Position numbers and translations under genes: made by a program. A stretch of 64,000 bases of DNA, taken from positions 48,523-112,522 of the forward strand of contig PPHI01000002.1 of the NCBI GenBank assembly GCA_002901265.1. Direction: 5' to 3'. The notes under the pieces were generated by a model. The model was not told the DNA's origin, ran no database searches, and saw nothing but the letters and a program-made list of their open reading frames with translations. Shown here piece after piece: positions 7,332-15,348 of the stretch. This stretch comes from Rhodopirellula baltica (GTDB lineage Bacteria > Planctomycetota > Planctomycetia > Pirellulales > Pirellulaceae). Positions within the stretch are counted from its first letter, which is position 1. Each line of letters begins with the position of its first letter.

Positions 7332-9094
7332 TTCGCTGGCGATACCTACTTACACGTGTTTTGATCGTCTTGGCGGTCCTGGTGCTGCTGCACTTTGGAC
7401 TAGGCCCGGTTGCCCGCTGGGTAACGATCAAGGGACTTCAAACGGCAACGGGTGCGAAGGTCGAAATCGGCAGCGCACAAGTGGTGCTGTACCCACCGCG
7501 CGTCCGCTTCGAAGAATTCAGCGTCGCCGACCCGCGTGACCAAAAAGCAATGCGTGATGCACTTCGCGCCGAAGCGATCGAGTTGGAACTCGACGGTGAT
7601 GCATTGCTGCACCGCCGCTTAGTCGCCAACCGCGGCCGGATCACCGGAATTCAAATTGGCTCCACTCGCTCGACCAGCGGACACTTCGAACCTGATGTTT
7701 CCGACGAGGACAACATCGATAGCCTTTCGGATGGTCCCGGCGTAATGAGTCAAATGATCGGCGGCATTACCGACAAGCTGACGGACCAGGTCGAACACGC
7801 CGCTGACGAATTGGCAACGGTCCAAGCGAGCGAAGAGATCAAGCAACGCTACGAGCGTGAATACAACGAGTTGGCCAATCGTGCGAAGGAACTTGAGAAC
7901 AAGATTCGCGAATTCAAAACGAGCGCCAAGGCGATCGAGAATCCGCTGCGTGACTGGGACCGAATCGGCAACACCGTCAACCTTGCCGACGAAACTCGCG
8001 CCGAACTGAAGTCGATCATCGCGTCACTGGAATCGCTGCCACAGCGTTTTCAAGCCGACCTCAAAACGCTTGAACTTGCCAAACAAACCGATTTAAAACG
8101 CATCGACCAGTTTGTTCCGGGTGATTTGTCACAGTCCAAGAACGCGGGAATCGACCTCGTCAGCAACGCAGTCCGAGACCAGATCTCGACGATCAAAGAG
8201 TACTGGGAAAACGGCCGTACCATTGCAAACTACACCGTGGTTGCGCCCGAAAACGAACGTTCACGCGGTGTTGACATTGACCTGTTGGGTGAATCACGAC
8301 GCCCCGATGTCTTGGTCCGATCCTGTGAAGTTCAAGGCCTGATGCGTGCCGGCGGCAATGCCTACTCACTGACCGGCACGGTCGAAAACCTCACGCCGTC
8401 ACCAACTCTGCTGGACGAACCGCTGCGAGCGGAGTTGCAATTAGACGGACCACAACTTGTCAAAGTCGGTTATGTCCGTGACCGTCGCAGCGGAAGCGAT
8501 ATCGACCGCTTGACGATTCACTGGCCCGAATCCGAAGCCCCGTCAATGCGACTGGGTAACGATAACGACGCTGTTGTCTCGATTAACGGTGGCCGCCGCG
8601 AAGTCTGGGTCCAGATGCGAAGCGAAGGCGACCAGGTACACGGCATCCTCGCTTGCAAACAGTCCGGTGTGAAGTTGGGTCTGGATGTCGATTCGAAATT
8701 CGACAAACTGGCCGCGACCGACGCCCTTCGTGAAAGTCTCGACAGCGTCGACTTGATCACGATCAAAGCGGAGTTCGAAGGCACGTGGCAACACCTGGCC
8801 ATGAAAATGGACACGAACCTCGGTGACATCCTGCAGAACGCGGCGAGTGAAGCGATCGCACGCCAGGTCCAAGCCACCAAGCAAAAGATGGCCGCCAACG
8901 CGGATCGAGTCTTCGTCGAACAACAACAGAAACTGCAATCCTGGTTCACGACAAAGAGTGCTAGCTCACAACAGCTTGTTGCCAAAGCAGACCAGCTGCT
9001 CGCAGAGATGAGCAAAGACGTTCTCGGCGGAGTCGATTCGTCGGAGATCACGATCGGCCGTCTCAATGACATTCTAAAAAGCCGTCTCCGATAA
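7328..9094 (+). CDS. TIGR03545-family membrane-anchored protein
   Basis: A 588-residue protein with one N-terminal hydrophobic segment (RYLLTRVLIVLAVLVLLHFGLG), then a domain starting VARWVTIKGLQTATGAKVEIGSAQV. That is the AsmA-like 'lipid-transfer' beginning seen in TIGR03545. A coiled-coil region lies around residues 155-260 (AADELATVQASEEIKQRYEREYNEL...). A beta-rich middle and another helical C-terminal stretch (RQVQATKQKMAANADRVFVEQQQKLQ) follow. It is translationally coupled to the TIGR03546 gene (ATGA overlap). It probably sits in the cytoplasmic membrane with the bulk in the periplasm. The resemblance to AsmA-type proteins suggests an envelope or lipid role, but that is inference. Confidence 0.82.
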   Translation: MIRWRYLLTRVLIVLAVLVLLHFGLGPVARWVTIKGLQTATGAKVEIGSAQVVLYPPRVRFEEFSVADPRDQKAMRDALRAEAIELELDGDALLHRRLVANRGRITGIQIGSTRSTSGHFEPDVSDEDNIDSLSDGPGVMSQMIGGITDKLTDQVEHAADELATVQASEEIKQRYEREYNELANRAKELENKIREFKTSAKAIENPLRDWDRIGNTVNLADETRAELKSIIASLESLPQRFQADLKTLELAKQTDLKRIDQFVPGDLSQSKNAGIDLVSNAVRDQISTIKEYWENGRTIANYTVVAPENERSRGVDIDLLGESRRPDVLVRSCEVQGLMRAGGNAYSLTGTVENLTPSPTLLDEPLRAELQLDGPQLVKVGYVRDRRSGSDIDRLTIHWPESEAPSMRLGNDNDAVVSINGGRREVWVQMRSEGDQVHGILACKQSGVKLGLDVDSKFDKLAATDALRESLDSVDLITIKAEFEGTWQHLAMKMDTNLGDILQNAASEAIARQVQATKQKMAANADRVFVEQQQKLQSWFTTKSASSQQLVAKADQLLAEMSKDVLGGVDSSEITIGRLNDILKSRLR

Positions 9095-9106
9095 TCGGGA
9101 TGCCTC

Positions 9107-9673
9107 GTGTTTGATGCGATTTTCTGGAAAGGACGACTGACCGAGGACTCGATCAAAGTTGATCGAGTCTGGGGCGATAGCCAAGCACAGCGTCTGTTCC
9201 GCGATCCAGGTTTCAAGGATCCACGCGTCAAGCATCGACATCCACTCGAACGCATCGGCTCACCAGACTCAGAAGTCATCAAAACTCGATTGAGCTGGCT
9301 TGCCAATGCTGACTCGACAGGGATCCTGAACCAGAGCTACGAGCTGGCAACAGAACCCAATCGAACAACCATCGACGAATCCCTGAGTGTCTTCGCCGAT
9401 CCAAGTGAAAACGGGACGGCGATCGGTTTGCTCGGACACTTTGCGGCTACAGCGCAAAGCTTGCCGATCACCGATTTGAGGCGGTCGCTTCACAAAATCA
9501 ACAACGAACTTTCGGTCGCGTCGATGGGGATCCAAGTGCTCTCGCTGCTGATTGAAAAGAGTCGCCTTGCCGAGGAAGAGAAGAGTTTAAACGCTTGCCA
9601 GAGCTCAATTGCGGCGATTGAACGCGTCGCAATGTTGGTGACAACAACGCTTAAATCGCTGCCACGCGGTTGA
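9107..9673 (+). CDS. Kinase-like protein with H box but no ATPase domain
   Basis: A 188-residue cytoplasmic protein with a GTG start at 9107, 12 bases after the TIGR03545 stop. The C-terminal third reads LRRSLHKINNELSVASMGIQVL. It resembles the H box of HisKA dimerisation domains (H-x-x-N-N-x-L), with His129 as the candidate phospho-acceptor, and a second amphipathic helix (SLNACQSSIAAIERVAMLV) completes a helical hairpin. No N, G1 or G2 boxes follow. The first half (FWKGRLTEDSIKVDRVWGD...) could be a small sensory or PAS-like domain, but I cannot confirm this. A FixJ-type regulator lies 320 bases downstream on the same strand. It may be a phosphotransfer protein or a degenerate kinase. Confidence 0.55.
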   Translation: MFDAIFWKGRLTEDSIKVDRVWGDSQAQRLFRDPGFKDPRVKHRHPLERIGSPDSEVIKTRLSWLANADSTGILNQSYELATEPNRTTIDESLSVFADPSENGTAIGLLGHFAATAQSLPITDLRRSLHKINNELSVASMGIQVLSLLIEKSRLAEEEKSLNACQSSIAAIERVAMLVTTTLKSLPRG

Positions 9674-9993
9674 CGCTTGCGAAGACTCTCCGCCCCCCGC
9701 AGGCAAAAAGTGAAGAAAAAATTAATGTAAACGCCGGCAGTCGTTGGCTTGCTGACGTCATTTGGCATAAAATCAGGAACAGTGTTTTGGGCGACCCTGT
9801 CGCCGGGACATGCTGTTTTGGGGTCGGAATACACCCCGTCAGCAATGGATCACTCAAAACCCTAGGGGCGGAATTGGGCTAACTACCCGATCAATCAGTG
9901 ACCCGAATCGATGGCTCGGCTGTCGTAGAACGGAACGCCTCGGGTCTCATATCAACCTGACATGTTTAGACCTCTTCAGATTGCACTGCCTCT
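9674..9993. other. Intergenic region before the response regulator
   Basis: 320 bases without a protein-like frame. It contains an A/T-rich stretch at 9710-9730 and a plausible sigma-70 promoter (9744-9773). The remainder, including several runs of Gs and Cs around 9795-9880, has no strong dyad. The 5' leader of the downstream gene would be about 210 bases. Confidence 0.5.
9744..9773 (+). promoter_or_regulatory. Candidate sigma-70 promoter
   Basis: TTGGCT (9744-9749) and TAAAAT (9768-9773) are separated by 18 bases, upstream of the FixJ-type regulator. Match by eye only. Confidence 0.35.
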
Positions 9994-10647
9994 ATGGCCT
10001 CATCACTAACTGCACCGGTGAATCACTTCGCCGAAAAGACTGTCAGCAAATCGCTCTACATCGTCGACGACGAGCGAGAATTTCTTTCCAGCCTTGCGCT
10101 ATCACTTCGAGAGTTCGGCTATAAACCGATCACTTTCGACCACCCCAAACAATTACTCGACACCGTTAAACCGGACGAGGTGGGATGTGTGATCAGCGAC
10201 CTACGCATGCCAGAACTTGGCGGCGTGGAGTTGATTCGGCGTCTAAGTAGTCGCGGCTCCATGCTGTCGGTGATCTTGCTGACCGCCTTCGCTGACGTCG
10301 AAACCGCCGTCTCCGCGATGAAACTCGGTGCAGTCAGCGTGGTCGAAAAGCCGTTCCATCTGCAACGCTTGGCAAACGAAATCGAAGTCGCGATGCAACG
10401 GTCCGAAGACGACCAGCATCGCGCGTCGAAAATTGCCGAAGCAGAATACCTGCTGAGCCAACTTTCCAACGAAGAAGCGGCAGTGTTGGACCTTGCGACC
10501 AAAGGCTACCCCAACCGCGAGATTTCTCGGCAGCTGACGATCAGCCCACGCACGGTCGACCGTCGTCGCCAATCTGCGCTTCGCAAACTGAAAGCCGATT
10601 CGGTGGCCGACTTTGCGGTTTTGCGCACACGCTTGGACTCCAAGTAG
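9994..10647 (+). CDS. FixJ/NarL-type response regulator
   Basis: A 217-residue two-domain transcription factor. The receiver domain (about 18-135) shows the acidic pair D25-D26 in YIVDDE, phospho-acceptor D69 in CVISDLRMPELGG, T97 in VILLTAFAD and K119 in VVEKPFHL, the full catalytic set. The C-terminal LuxR-type HTH (about 150-210) reads LSNEEAAVLDLATKGYPNRE and ISRQLTISPRTVDRRR, close to FixJ. It should bind DNA when phosphorylated. The partner kinase is not obvious. The nearest candidate is the H-box protein encoded just upstream, which cannot autophosphorylate by itself. The gene ends 12 bases from the converging carbamoyltransferase gene, with no visible terminator. Confidence 0.92.
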   Translation: MASSLTAPVNHFAEKTVSKSLYIVDDEREFLSSLALSLREFGYKPITFDHPKQLLDTVKPDEVGCVISDLRMPELGGVELIRRLSSRGSMLSVILLTAFADVETAVSAMKLGAVSVVEKPFHLQRLANEIEVAMQRSEDDQHRASKIAEAEYLLSQLSNEEAAVLDLATKGYPNREISRQLTISPRTVDRRRQSALRKLKADSVADFAVLRTRLDSK

Positions 10648-10659
10648 TCACGCGAAACG

Positions 10660-12375
10660 TCACAGGGTTTGTTTCTCGACGACGTGGTTTTCAAGCACGA
10701 CCGCGTCCATTCCCGTCTTGTAGAAACATGCAAGCGCGTCCTCTGGCGATCCGACGATCGGTTCGCCACGGACATTGAAACTGGTGTTGATCAACACCGG
10801 GCAGCCCGTTTGACGCTTGAACTCGCGCAGCAGACCTGCAAACCCCGGATTGGTTTGCCCATCAACCGTCTGCACCCGTGCACTACCGTCTACATGCGTA
10901 ACCGCAGGCAACGCGTCGTTCTTCACTTGGCAGACCAACAACATGTAGGGGCTCGATGCCGATTCGGCCAAGTCGAAATACTCGCCCGCATGCTCCGCCA
11001 ACACTGCTGGCGCGAACGGCCGAAATGATTCACGAAACTTGATTTTCAAGTTCATTGTCGATTGCATCTCCCTGCGACGTGGATCGCCCAAGATGCTTCG
11101 GTTTCCTAGCGCGCGTGGCCCGTATTCGGCACGTCCTGCAAACCGTCCGACGACGGCTCCCTTTGCCAACAAGCTGGCGACATATTCGTTCAGCGACGTG
11201 GCATCAGTGAAATGCTTAAACGCGACACCGTCCTGTTCAAGCATTACCCTGACCGACGAGTCGTCAAACGACGGCCCCAACAAGCTGCCTCGTTGGAAAT
11301 CCCCAACGCCACAAAGACGTTCATTGCCAAGCAATTGGTTCCAAATCAATGCGGCTACGCCAATCGCGCCGCCAGCATCGCCCGCTGCGGGCTGAATCCA
11401 TATCTGCTGGAACGGACCTTCGCGAAGCAACCGTCCGTTGGCAACGCAATTGAGTGCTACACCACCGGCTAAACACAAGTTGTCCTGGTTGCTGATTTGG
11501 TGCAGCTTTGCTGCCGCTTGCGACACAATCTGTTCAGCGACCACCTGCACCGAAGCGGCGAGATCCTTGTCGAGTTGCTCGATCGGTTCATCCTTGCGGC
11601 GCGGTTCGCGCCCAAATAGACGATGAAAGTTTGCGGTCGTCATCGTCAACGTCTGGCAATAGCCGAAGTACTTCTGATTCAACTGAAACGAACCGTCATC
11701 GCGAAGATCAACCAGCTTTTGCAGGATCAGATCGACGTACTTTGGCTGCCCGTACGGCGCCAATCCCATCAGCTTGTACTCGCCATCGTTCACGCGAAAT
11801 CCACAGTAATACGTGAACGCGGAGTACAGCAAACCCAACGAATCAGGGAAACACAATTCGTGTGTCAGGTTAATTCGGTTGCCAGCCCCGATCCCCAATG
11901 TAGATGTTGCCCATTCGCCGACGCCATCCATCGTCATGATCGCCGCAGACTCAAAAGGTGACATCAAGAACGCACTCGCCGCATGTGCTTGATGGTGACC
12001 ACAAAACACGATGCGACGCTTGTATTGCCCCTTCAAGCCACGGCGAATATGGTGCCGAATCCGCAGTTTTTCGGACACCCAAGTCGGCATCGCTTTGTAG
12101 AACGAGCGGAACCCGCGCGGTGCATACGACAGATAGGTTTCAATCAAGCGGTCGAATTTGACCAGCGGCTTTTCATAGAAGCCAACATAATCAAGGTCTG
12201 AAACGGTCAGACCAGCTTCACGCAGGCAATACTCGATCGCTCGGGACGGGAACCGCTCGTCATGCTTGATGCGACTGAATCGTTCTTCTTGTGCTGCAGC
12301 GATCACCTCGCCGTCGACGATCAAAGCAGCCGCCGAATCGTGATAGAAGGCGGACAAACCCAATACCGCTGTCAT
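10660..12375 (-). CDS. NodU/CmcH-type carbamoyltransferase
   Basis: A 571-residue enzyme of the carbamoyltransferase family. It starts VLGLSAFYHDSAAALIVDG and AAQEERFSRIKHDERFPSRA, the ASKHA-fold N-domain typical of NodU. The metal-binding HHQAHAASAF motif follows (about residue 130). GDAGGAIGVA and GPRALGNRSILGDPR belong to the YrdC/TobZ-like nucleotide site, and CPVLINTSFNVRGEPIV ends the C-domain. Family members transfer a carbamoyl group from carbamoyl phosphate to a hydroxyl group of a sugar or other small molecule. It is the last gene of the minus-strand block and overlaps the mfnE-like gene by four bases (ATGA). This coupling suggests the substrate could be a cofactor intermediate, but a glycan substrate is equally compatible with the family. 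Confidence 0.9.
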   Translation of the reverse strand: MTAVLGLSAFYHDSAAALIVDGEVIAAAQEERFSRIKHDERFPSRAIEYCLREAGLTVSDLDYVGFYEKPLVKFDRLIETYLSYAPRGFRSFYKAMPTWVSEKLRIRHHIRRGLKGQYKRRIVFCGHHQAHAASAFLMSPFESAAIMTMDGVGEWATSTLGIGAGNRINLTHELCFPDSLGLLYSAFTYYCGFRVNDGEYKLMGLAPYGQPKYVDLILQKLVDLRDDGSFQLNQKYFGYCQTLTMTTANFHRLFGREPRRKDEPIEQLDKDLAASVQVVAEQIVSQAAAKLHQISNQDNLCLAGGVALNCVANGRLLREGPFQQIWIQPAAGDAGGAIGVAALIWNQLLGNERLCGVGDFQRGSLLGPSFDDSSVRVMLEQDGVAFKHFTDATSLNEYVASLLAKGAVVGRFAGRAEYGPRALGNRSILGDPRRREMQSTMNLKIKFRESFRPFAPAVLAEHAGEYFDLAESASSPYMLLVCQVKNDALPAVTHVDGSARVQTVDGQTNPGFAGLLREFKRQTGCPVLINTSFNVRGEPIVGSPEDALACFYKTGMDAVVLENHVVEKQTL

Positions 12376-12965
12376 GACTCAATCAACGATGCAAAGTTTA
12401 CGATTCGAATCGGTGGCAATTCCGGCGCAATCAACGGCAAGGCTTCATCGACAATGCCTCGCTCTGCGAGCTGCTCGATGCTCAGCGTCGGATCCGTATC
12501 GCAAGACTTTAGCAGCACCAATTCGTCGGCGTTGAGACGCATTGCTAAATATCCGGCAATCGCGTCAGTCGTCGTTCGCCAATCTTCAGGCAAAATCGGG
12601 TCGACACCGCGGTTGTAGAAAGAATCAACTTGCAGCAAGTAATTTCCGTTGGGCAATTCAGGAGACCGGAGCGTTTCGAACTGCGCTGGGGTTGTGATGA
12701 ACTGCATTTCAGGTAGCTGTTGCGACAACCAGCCGATCGTCGTTCGTAACAATTCGACACACTGCCAGTGCACCCAGGGCGAGTCGCTCCGATAAATCCC
12801 ATCAAGTTCACGGACGGCATCAATCAATTGTCCGCCGCCCGCAATCATCAGATTACTCGCTGGAGTCTGGTCTGCTAACCAAGTTCGCAGGCCACTGACC
12901 AACTGGGGCTGCAATAGCAAGCTGCCGCCAAGCTTTACGACGCGACGCAAGCGTTTGCCTCCCAT
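12372..12965 (-). CDS. Amino-acid-kinase-fold protein, MfnE-like
   Basis: A 197-residue protein started at the ATG complementary to 12963-12965 (MGGKRLRRVVKLGGSLL). The upstream extension of the frame overlaps the mfnF-like gene further and is not protein-like. It has VVKLGGSLL and NLMIAGGGQLIDAVREL, the nucleotide-binding glycine loops of the amino-acid kinase fold. It is short for the family (acetylglutamate kinase is about 260-300 residues), as is MfnE. MfnE phosphorylates aminomethylfuran phosphate to its diphosphate in methanofuran synthesis. The assignment rests on size, fold and the adjacent mfnF- and mfnD-like genes. It overlaps the mfnF-like gene by 31 bases and the carbamoyltransferase gene by 4, indicating tight coupling. 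Confidence 0.75.
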   Translation of the reverse strand: MGGKRLRRVVKLGGSLLLQPQLVSGLRTWLADQTPASNLMIAGGGQLIDAVRELDGIYRSDSPWVHWQCVELLRTTIGWLSQQLPEMQFITTPAQFETLRSPELPNGNYLLQVDSFYNRGVDPILPEDWRTTTDAIAGYLAMRLNADELVLLKSCDTDPTLSIEQLAERGIVDEALPLIAPELPPIRIVNFASLIES

Positions 12966-13969
12966 AAGCGAACGAGCGCATACGCAGGAGCACACCGTGA
13001 CAGGTCGACACCAAGCAGTGCTGACAAAGAGACCGCATCGAAGTTGCCACTTACTAAGTCGTCTGCATGCCCGGACAAAACCAACCGTGCGTTTGCAATC
13101 CACGGATAGTCTGACTTCAACCGTTCCAGGCCATCGTGTACCGCCTTGCGAGCAGCTTGATGCACTTGCAGGGCCAAGTCCCCCGCAGACTCGAGACTCA
13201 CTTCTCGATGACCAAGTCCGACCATTCGCGCCAACCGATTCGCCGAATGAAATAAATCCCGCGGTGATCCGTCAGCCGTTTCACAAGATGCCGAGGGTTT
13301 GACAAAGCCAAGCAACAACCGAACGTCGTCCATCGTACTGAACACTTCTCGCATCACTGGAACGCTGCGACCCTCGATGTGCAAGCGATCAACCAGAGCA
13401 CAAACCGGCGTACGTTGGCCGCCGACATAAACCAGCGATCCTTCACACAAACGATCGAAGTCCGTCACAGCCTCCGTCGCGACCTTTCCGTCACGAATTG
13501 GAATCAAATCACTCGTCGTGCTGCCGATGTCAACTAACAACACCAGACCGTCGCTTTCGATATCCAAACCGGTGAACGCTGCCAGGGCATGCCAGTTGGC
13601 CGCCGCCACATGATCCGATTCGTCCCTTGCCTGACTAGGCGAGTACCAGCGCCCGCCGACGCCATAGATCGAAAGCGGTACGCCAACAGCGTCAGCAGCT
13701 TGATTCGCATGATCGACAATGTGTCGAACGCCAATCCCGCGGTCCAGGAAACAGTCCGCAAGCTCCCCAGTCATCGTGACCAGCAATCGTTCAAGCGGGG
13801 CAAAACTTCGTAGGTCTTCGATCAACTGTTTGGCCAAGTCATCCGACTTGCGCCAGAGCGGAAAATCCACCGCGAGCGTGCGACCTTGATTGTCGGCGTA
13901 CTTCAAATTGGCGCCGCCGATGTCGATGCCAACCAATGCATTATCGGCACTTCGTCGCAACGGTGTCAT
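12935..13969 (-). CDS. H4MPT-linked C1-transfer pathway protein (MfnF-like, TIGR03123 type)
   Basis: A 344-residue protein of the hydantoinase/ASKHA-like family called 'one_C_unchar_1'. The first phosphate loop is VGIDIGGANLKYAD, and the second is VLLVDIGSTTSDLIPI with the family-typical G-S-T-T-S-D. LVYVGGQRTPVCAL follows. In methanogens MfnF joins aminomethylfuran diphosphate to the glutamyl-tyramine part of methanofuran, and bacterial homologues lie in tetrahydromethanopterin/methylofuran gene sets. The cytoplasmic enzyme is flanked by mfnE- and mfnD-like genes on the same strand, which strengthens the call. The substrate in this organism is probably a methylofuran-type precursor, by inference. 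Confidence 0.83.
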   Translation of the reverse strand: MTPLRRSADNALVGIDIGGANLKYADNQGRTLAVDFPLWRKSDDLAKQLIEDLRSFAPLERLLVTMTGELADCFLDRGIGVRHIVDHANQAADAVGVPLSIYGVGGRWYSPSQARDESDHVAAANWHALAAFTGLDIESDGLVLLVDIGSTTSDLIPIRDGKVATEAVTDFDRLCEGSLVYVGGQRTPVCALVDRLHIEGRSVPVMREVFSTMDDVRLLLGFVKPSASCETADGSPRDLFHSANRLARMVGLGHREVSLESAGDLALQVHQAARKAVHDGLERLKSDYPWIANARLVLSGHADDLVSGNFDAVSLSALLGVDLSRCAPAYALVRLWEANACVAS

Positions 13970-13992
13970 CGCAAGTCGACCTGCCGTATCGT

Positions 13993-15009
13993 CTAGGTCA
14001 ACAAGGGAGCATCGAATTCGACTTGGCCATCACGTGTCCAGCGAACGGAATCCACCGTCGCTTTGCATCGGACCGGACCGGTTTCCAAGTCGAATAGACG
14101 TGCGGCAATGTTGCCGTGGATCATTTCACGCAGTCCGACGTACGAAGTCGTCAAACGCGGATTGATTTCGATCACACAGTCTTGGCTGGGTTCGTCGCCG
14201 AGAATCAGGTCGAGACCAACGAAACCGCGTGCCGTCGGCGGCATTGCCGCGATTGCGCGTGATGCGACAGCAGTCGCCCGTCGCTGCGATTCGTCATCGA
14301 GCGGTCCACAACCGCCGGTGTAGTGACAGTCACCATCGCTGATAACCTGAGAGACAGCCGGCAGAAACGTTTGATAGTTCCCGGACGCAAGATAGGAGAT
14401 CGAGATACTTTTCCCGCTCATCCATCCCTGCATGATCGAGTTCGACTTCAACGCTTTTCTTGCATCGCGGAAGTCGTCGAATGTTTCGATCGCCTGGGTG
14501 CCACAGCCGTCACGTGGCTTGATCACAAACCGCGAGCTATCGGCCAAAACACCGATCATGCGTTCATCTTCTGTCGCGATATAGGGCGGGTGTGCGACCC
14601 CGGCACGGTGTAGCAATTGGGCGGTCAGCAGCTTATCGCTGGCGACGCGAAGAAAGTCACCACTGCCAGCGATCACGTCGACTCCGGCACTGCGAAGCAC
14701 GCCGACACCTTTGGCCAACAATCCGTCGACTTCTGGTGCGATCACCAACGCGGCGTCACAGCCCTTTGCCGCTTCAGCCCACTGAGCCCAAAGCGGCATC
14801 GACGTGTCAAATTGAATCTTCGTCGTTGCGTTGCAATCGACCTCGAGTTGCTCGTCGAGCACCACGACGGTTTCGGCAAATAGTGAGACGTCCGCGACAA
14901 GTGCACGGAGCATCGCTTCGCCTTCGCTTCGCAAGTCATCCAGACCTGCTTCGTCGGTTGCCCCGACTAATCCGCCTCCGCAGACAAACTCACCGACGAA
15001 GATTTTCAA
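13993..15009 (-). CDS. ATP-grasp ligase, MfnD-like (tyramine/tyrosine-glutamate ligase type)
   Basis: A 338-residue ATP-grasp enzyme beginning MKIFVGEFVCGGGLVG, typical of the MfnD group. The nucleotide-binding part includes ASDKLLTAQLLHRAGV, FVIKPRDGCGTQAIETF and, at the metal site, CVIEINPRLTTSYVGLREMI with the E-x-N motif. MfnD adds glutamate to tyramine in methanofuran synthesis, and bacterial counterparts may use tyrosine and add more glutamates. It lies 23 bases upstream of the mfnF-like start and 14 bases after the SufT-like gene, within one tandem block. The polypeptide substrate is not certain, but the neighbours make a methanofuran-type role the best reading. Confidence 0.8.
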   Translation of the reverse strand: MKIFVGEFVCGGGLVGATDEAGLDDLRSEGEAMLRALVADVSLFAETVVVLDEQLEVDCNATTKIQFDTSMPLWAQWAEAAKGCDAALVIAPEVDGLLAKGVGVLRSAGVDVIAGSGDFLRVASDKLLTAQLLHRAGVAHPPYIATEDERMIGVLADSSRFVIKPRDGCGTQAIETFDDFRDARKALKSNSIMQGWMSGKSISISYLASGNYQTFLPAVSQVISDGDCHYTGGCGPLDDESQRRATAVASRAIAAMPPTARGFVGLDLILGDEPSQDCVIEINPRLTTSYVGLREMIHGNIAARLFDLETGPVRCKATVDSVRWTRDGQVEFDAPLLT

Positions 15010-15023
15010 AACACAATCCCTTC

Positions 15024-15344
15024 CTAAAAGATACCCAAATGATCCCTTGCCTCATCCGTCATACGATCAGGCGACCAAGGGGGATCCATCACCACTTTGA
15101 CCTCGCAGGAGTCCACTTCTTCGAGTTCTTCAGCGGCCGCCTTTGCGCCGGCAACCAACTGCGGTCCTGCCGGGCACATGGGACTGGTCATTGTCATCTC
15201 GACCTGGACATCGTGGCGTCCATCTTCCTTCTCATCCAAGATGTTGACGACGTAAATCAATCCCAGGTCTACAATGTTAACGAATAGTTCCGGATCAATC
15301 ACCTGCTTTAGTGATTCACGGACCTTGTCTTCTGCTAAAGCCAT
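15024..15344 (-). CDS. MIP18/DUF59-family Fe-S assembly factor (SufT-like)
   Basis: A 106-residue protein. The start at the ATG complementary to 15342-15344 gives MALAEDKVRESLKQVIDPELFVNIVDLGLIY, exactly the usual beginning of this family; upstream codons of the frame overlap sufD. The conserved cysteine lies in MTMTSPMCPAGPQL, and the tail has VVMDPPWSPDRMTDEAR. SufT/PaaD-type proteins help mature or deliver Fe-S clusters to target enzymes in the cytosol. The gene begins 4 bases after the sufD stop and is followed 14 bases later by the mfnD-like gene, so it links the suf and mfn-like halves of the block. Confidence 0.88.
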   Translation of the reverse strand: MALAEDKVRESLKQVIDPELFVNIVDLGLIYVVNILDEKEDGRHDVQVEMTMTSPMCPAGPQLVAGAKAAAEELEEVDSCEVKVVMDPPWSPDRMTDEARDHLGIF

Positions 15345-15348
15345 TGTC

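Noticed and set aside
9740..9800. Sigma-54 type promoter (TGGCA...TGC)
   Set aside because: TGGCA is present, but the GC element at the required spacing is missing; a sigma-70 reading fits better.
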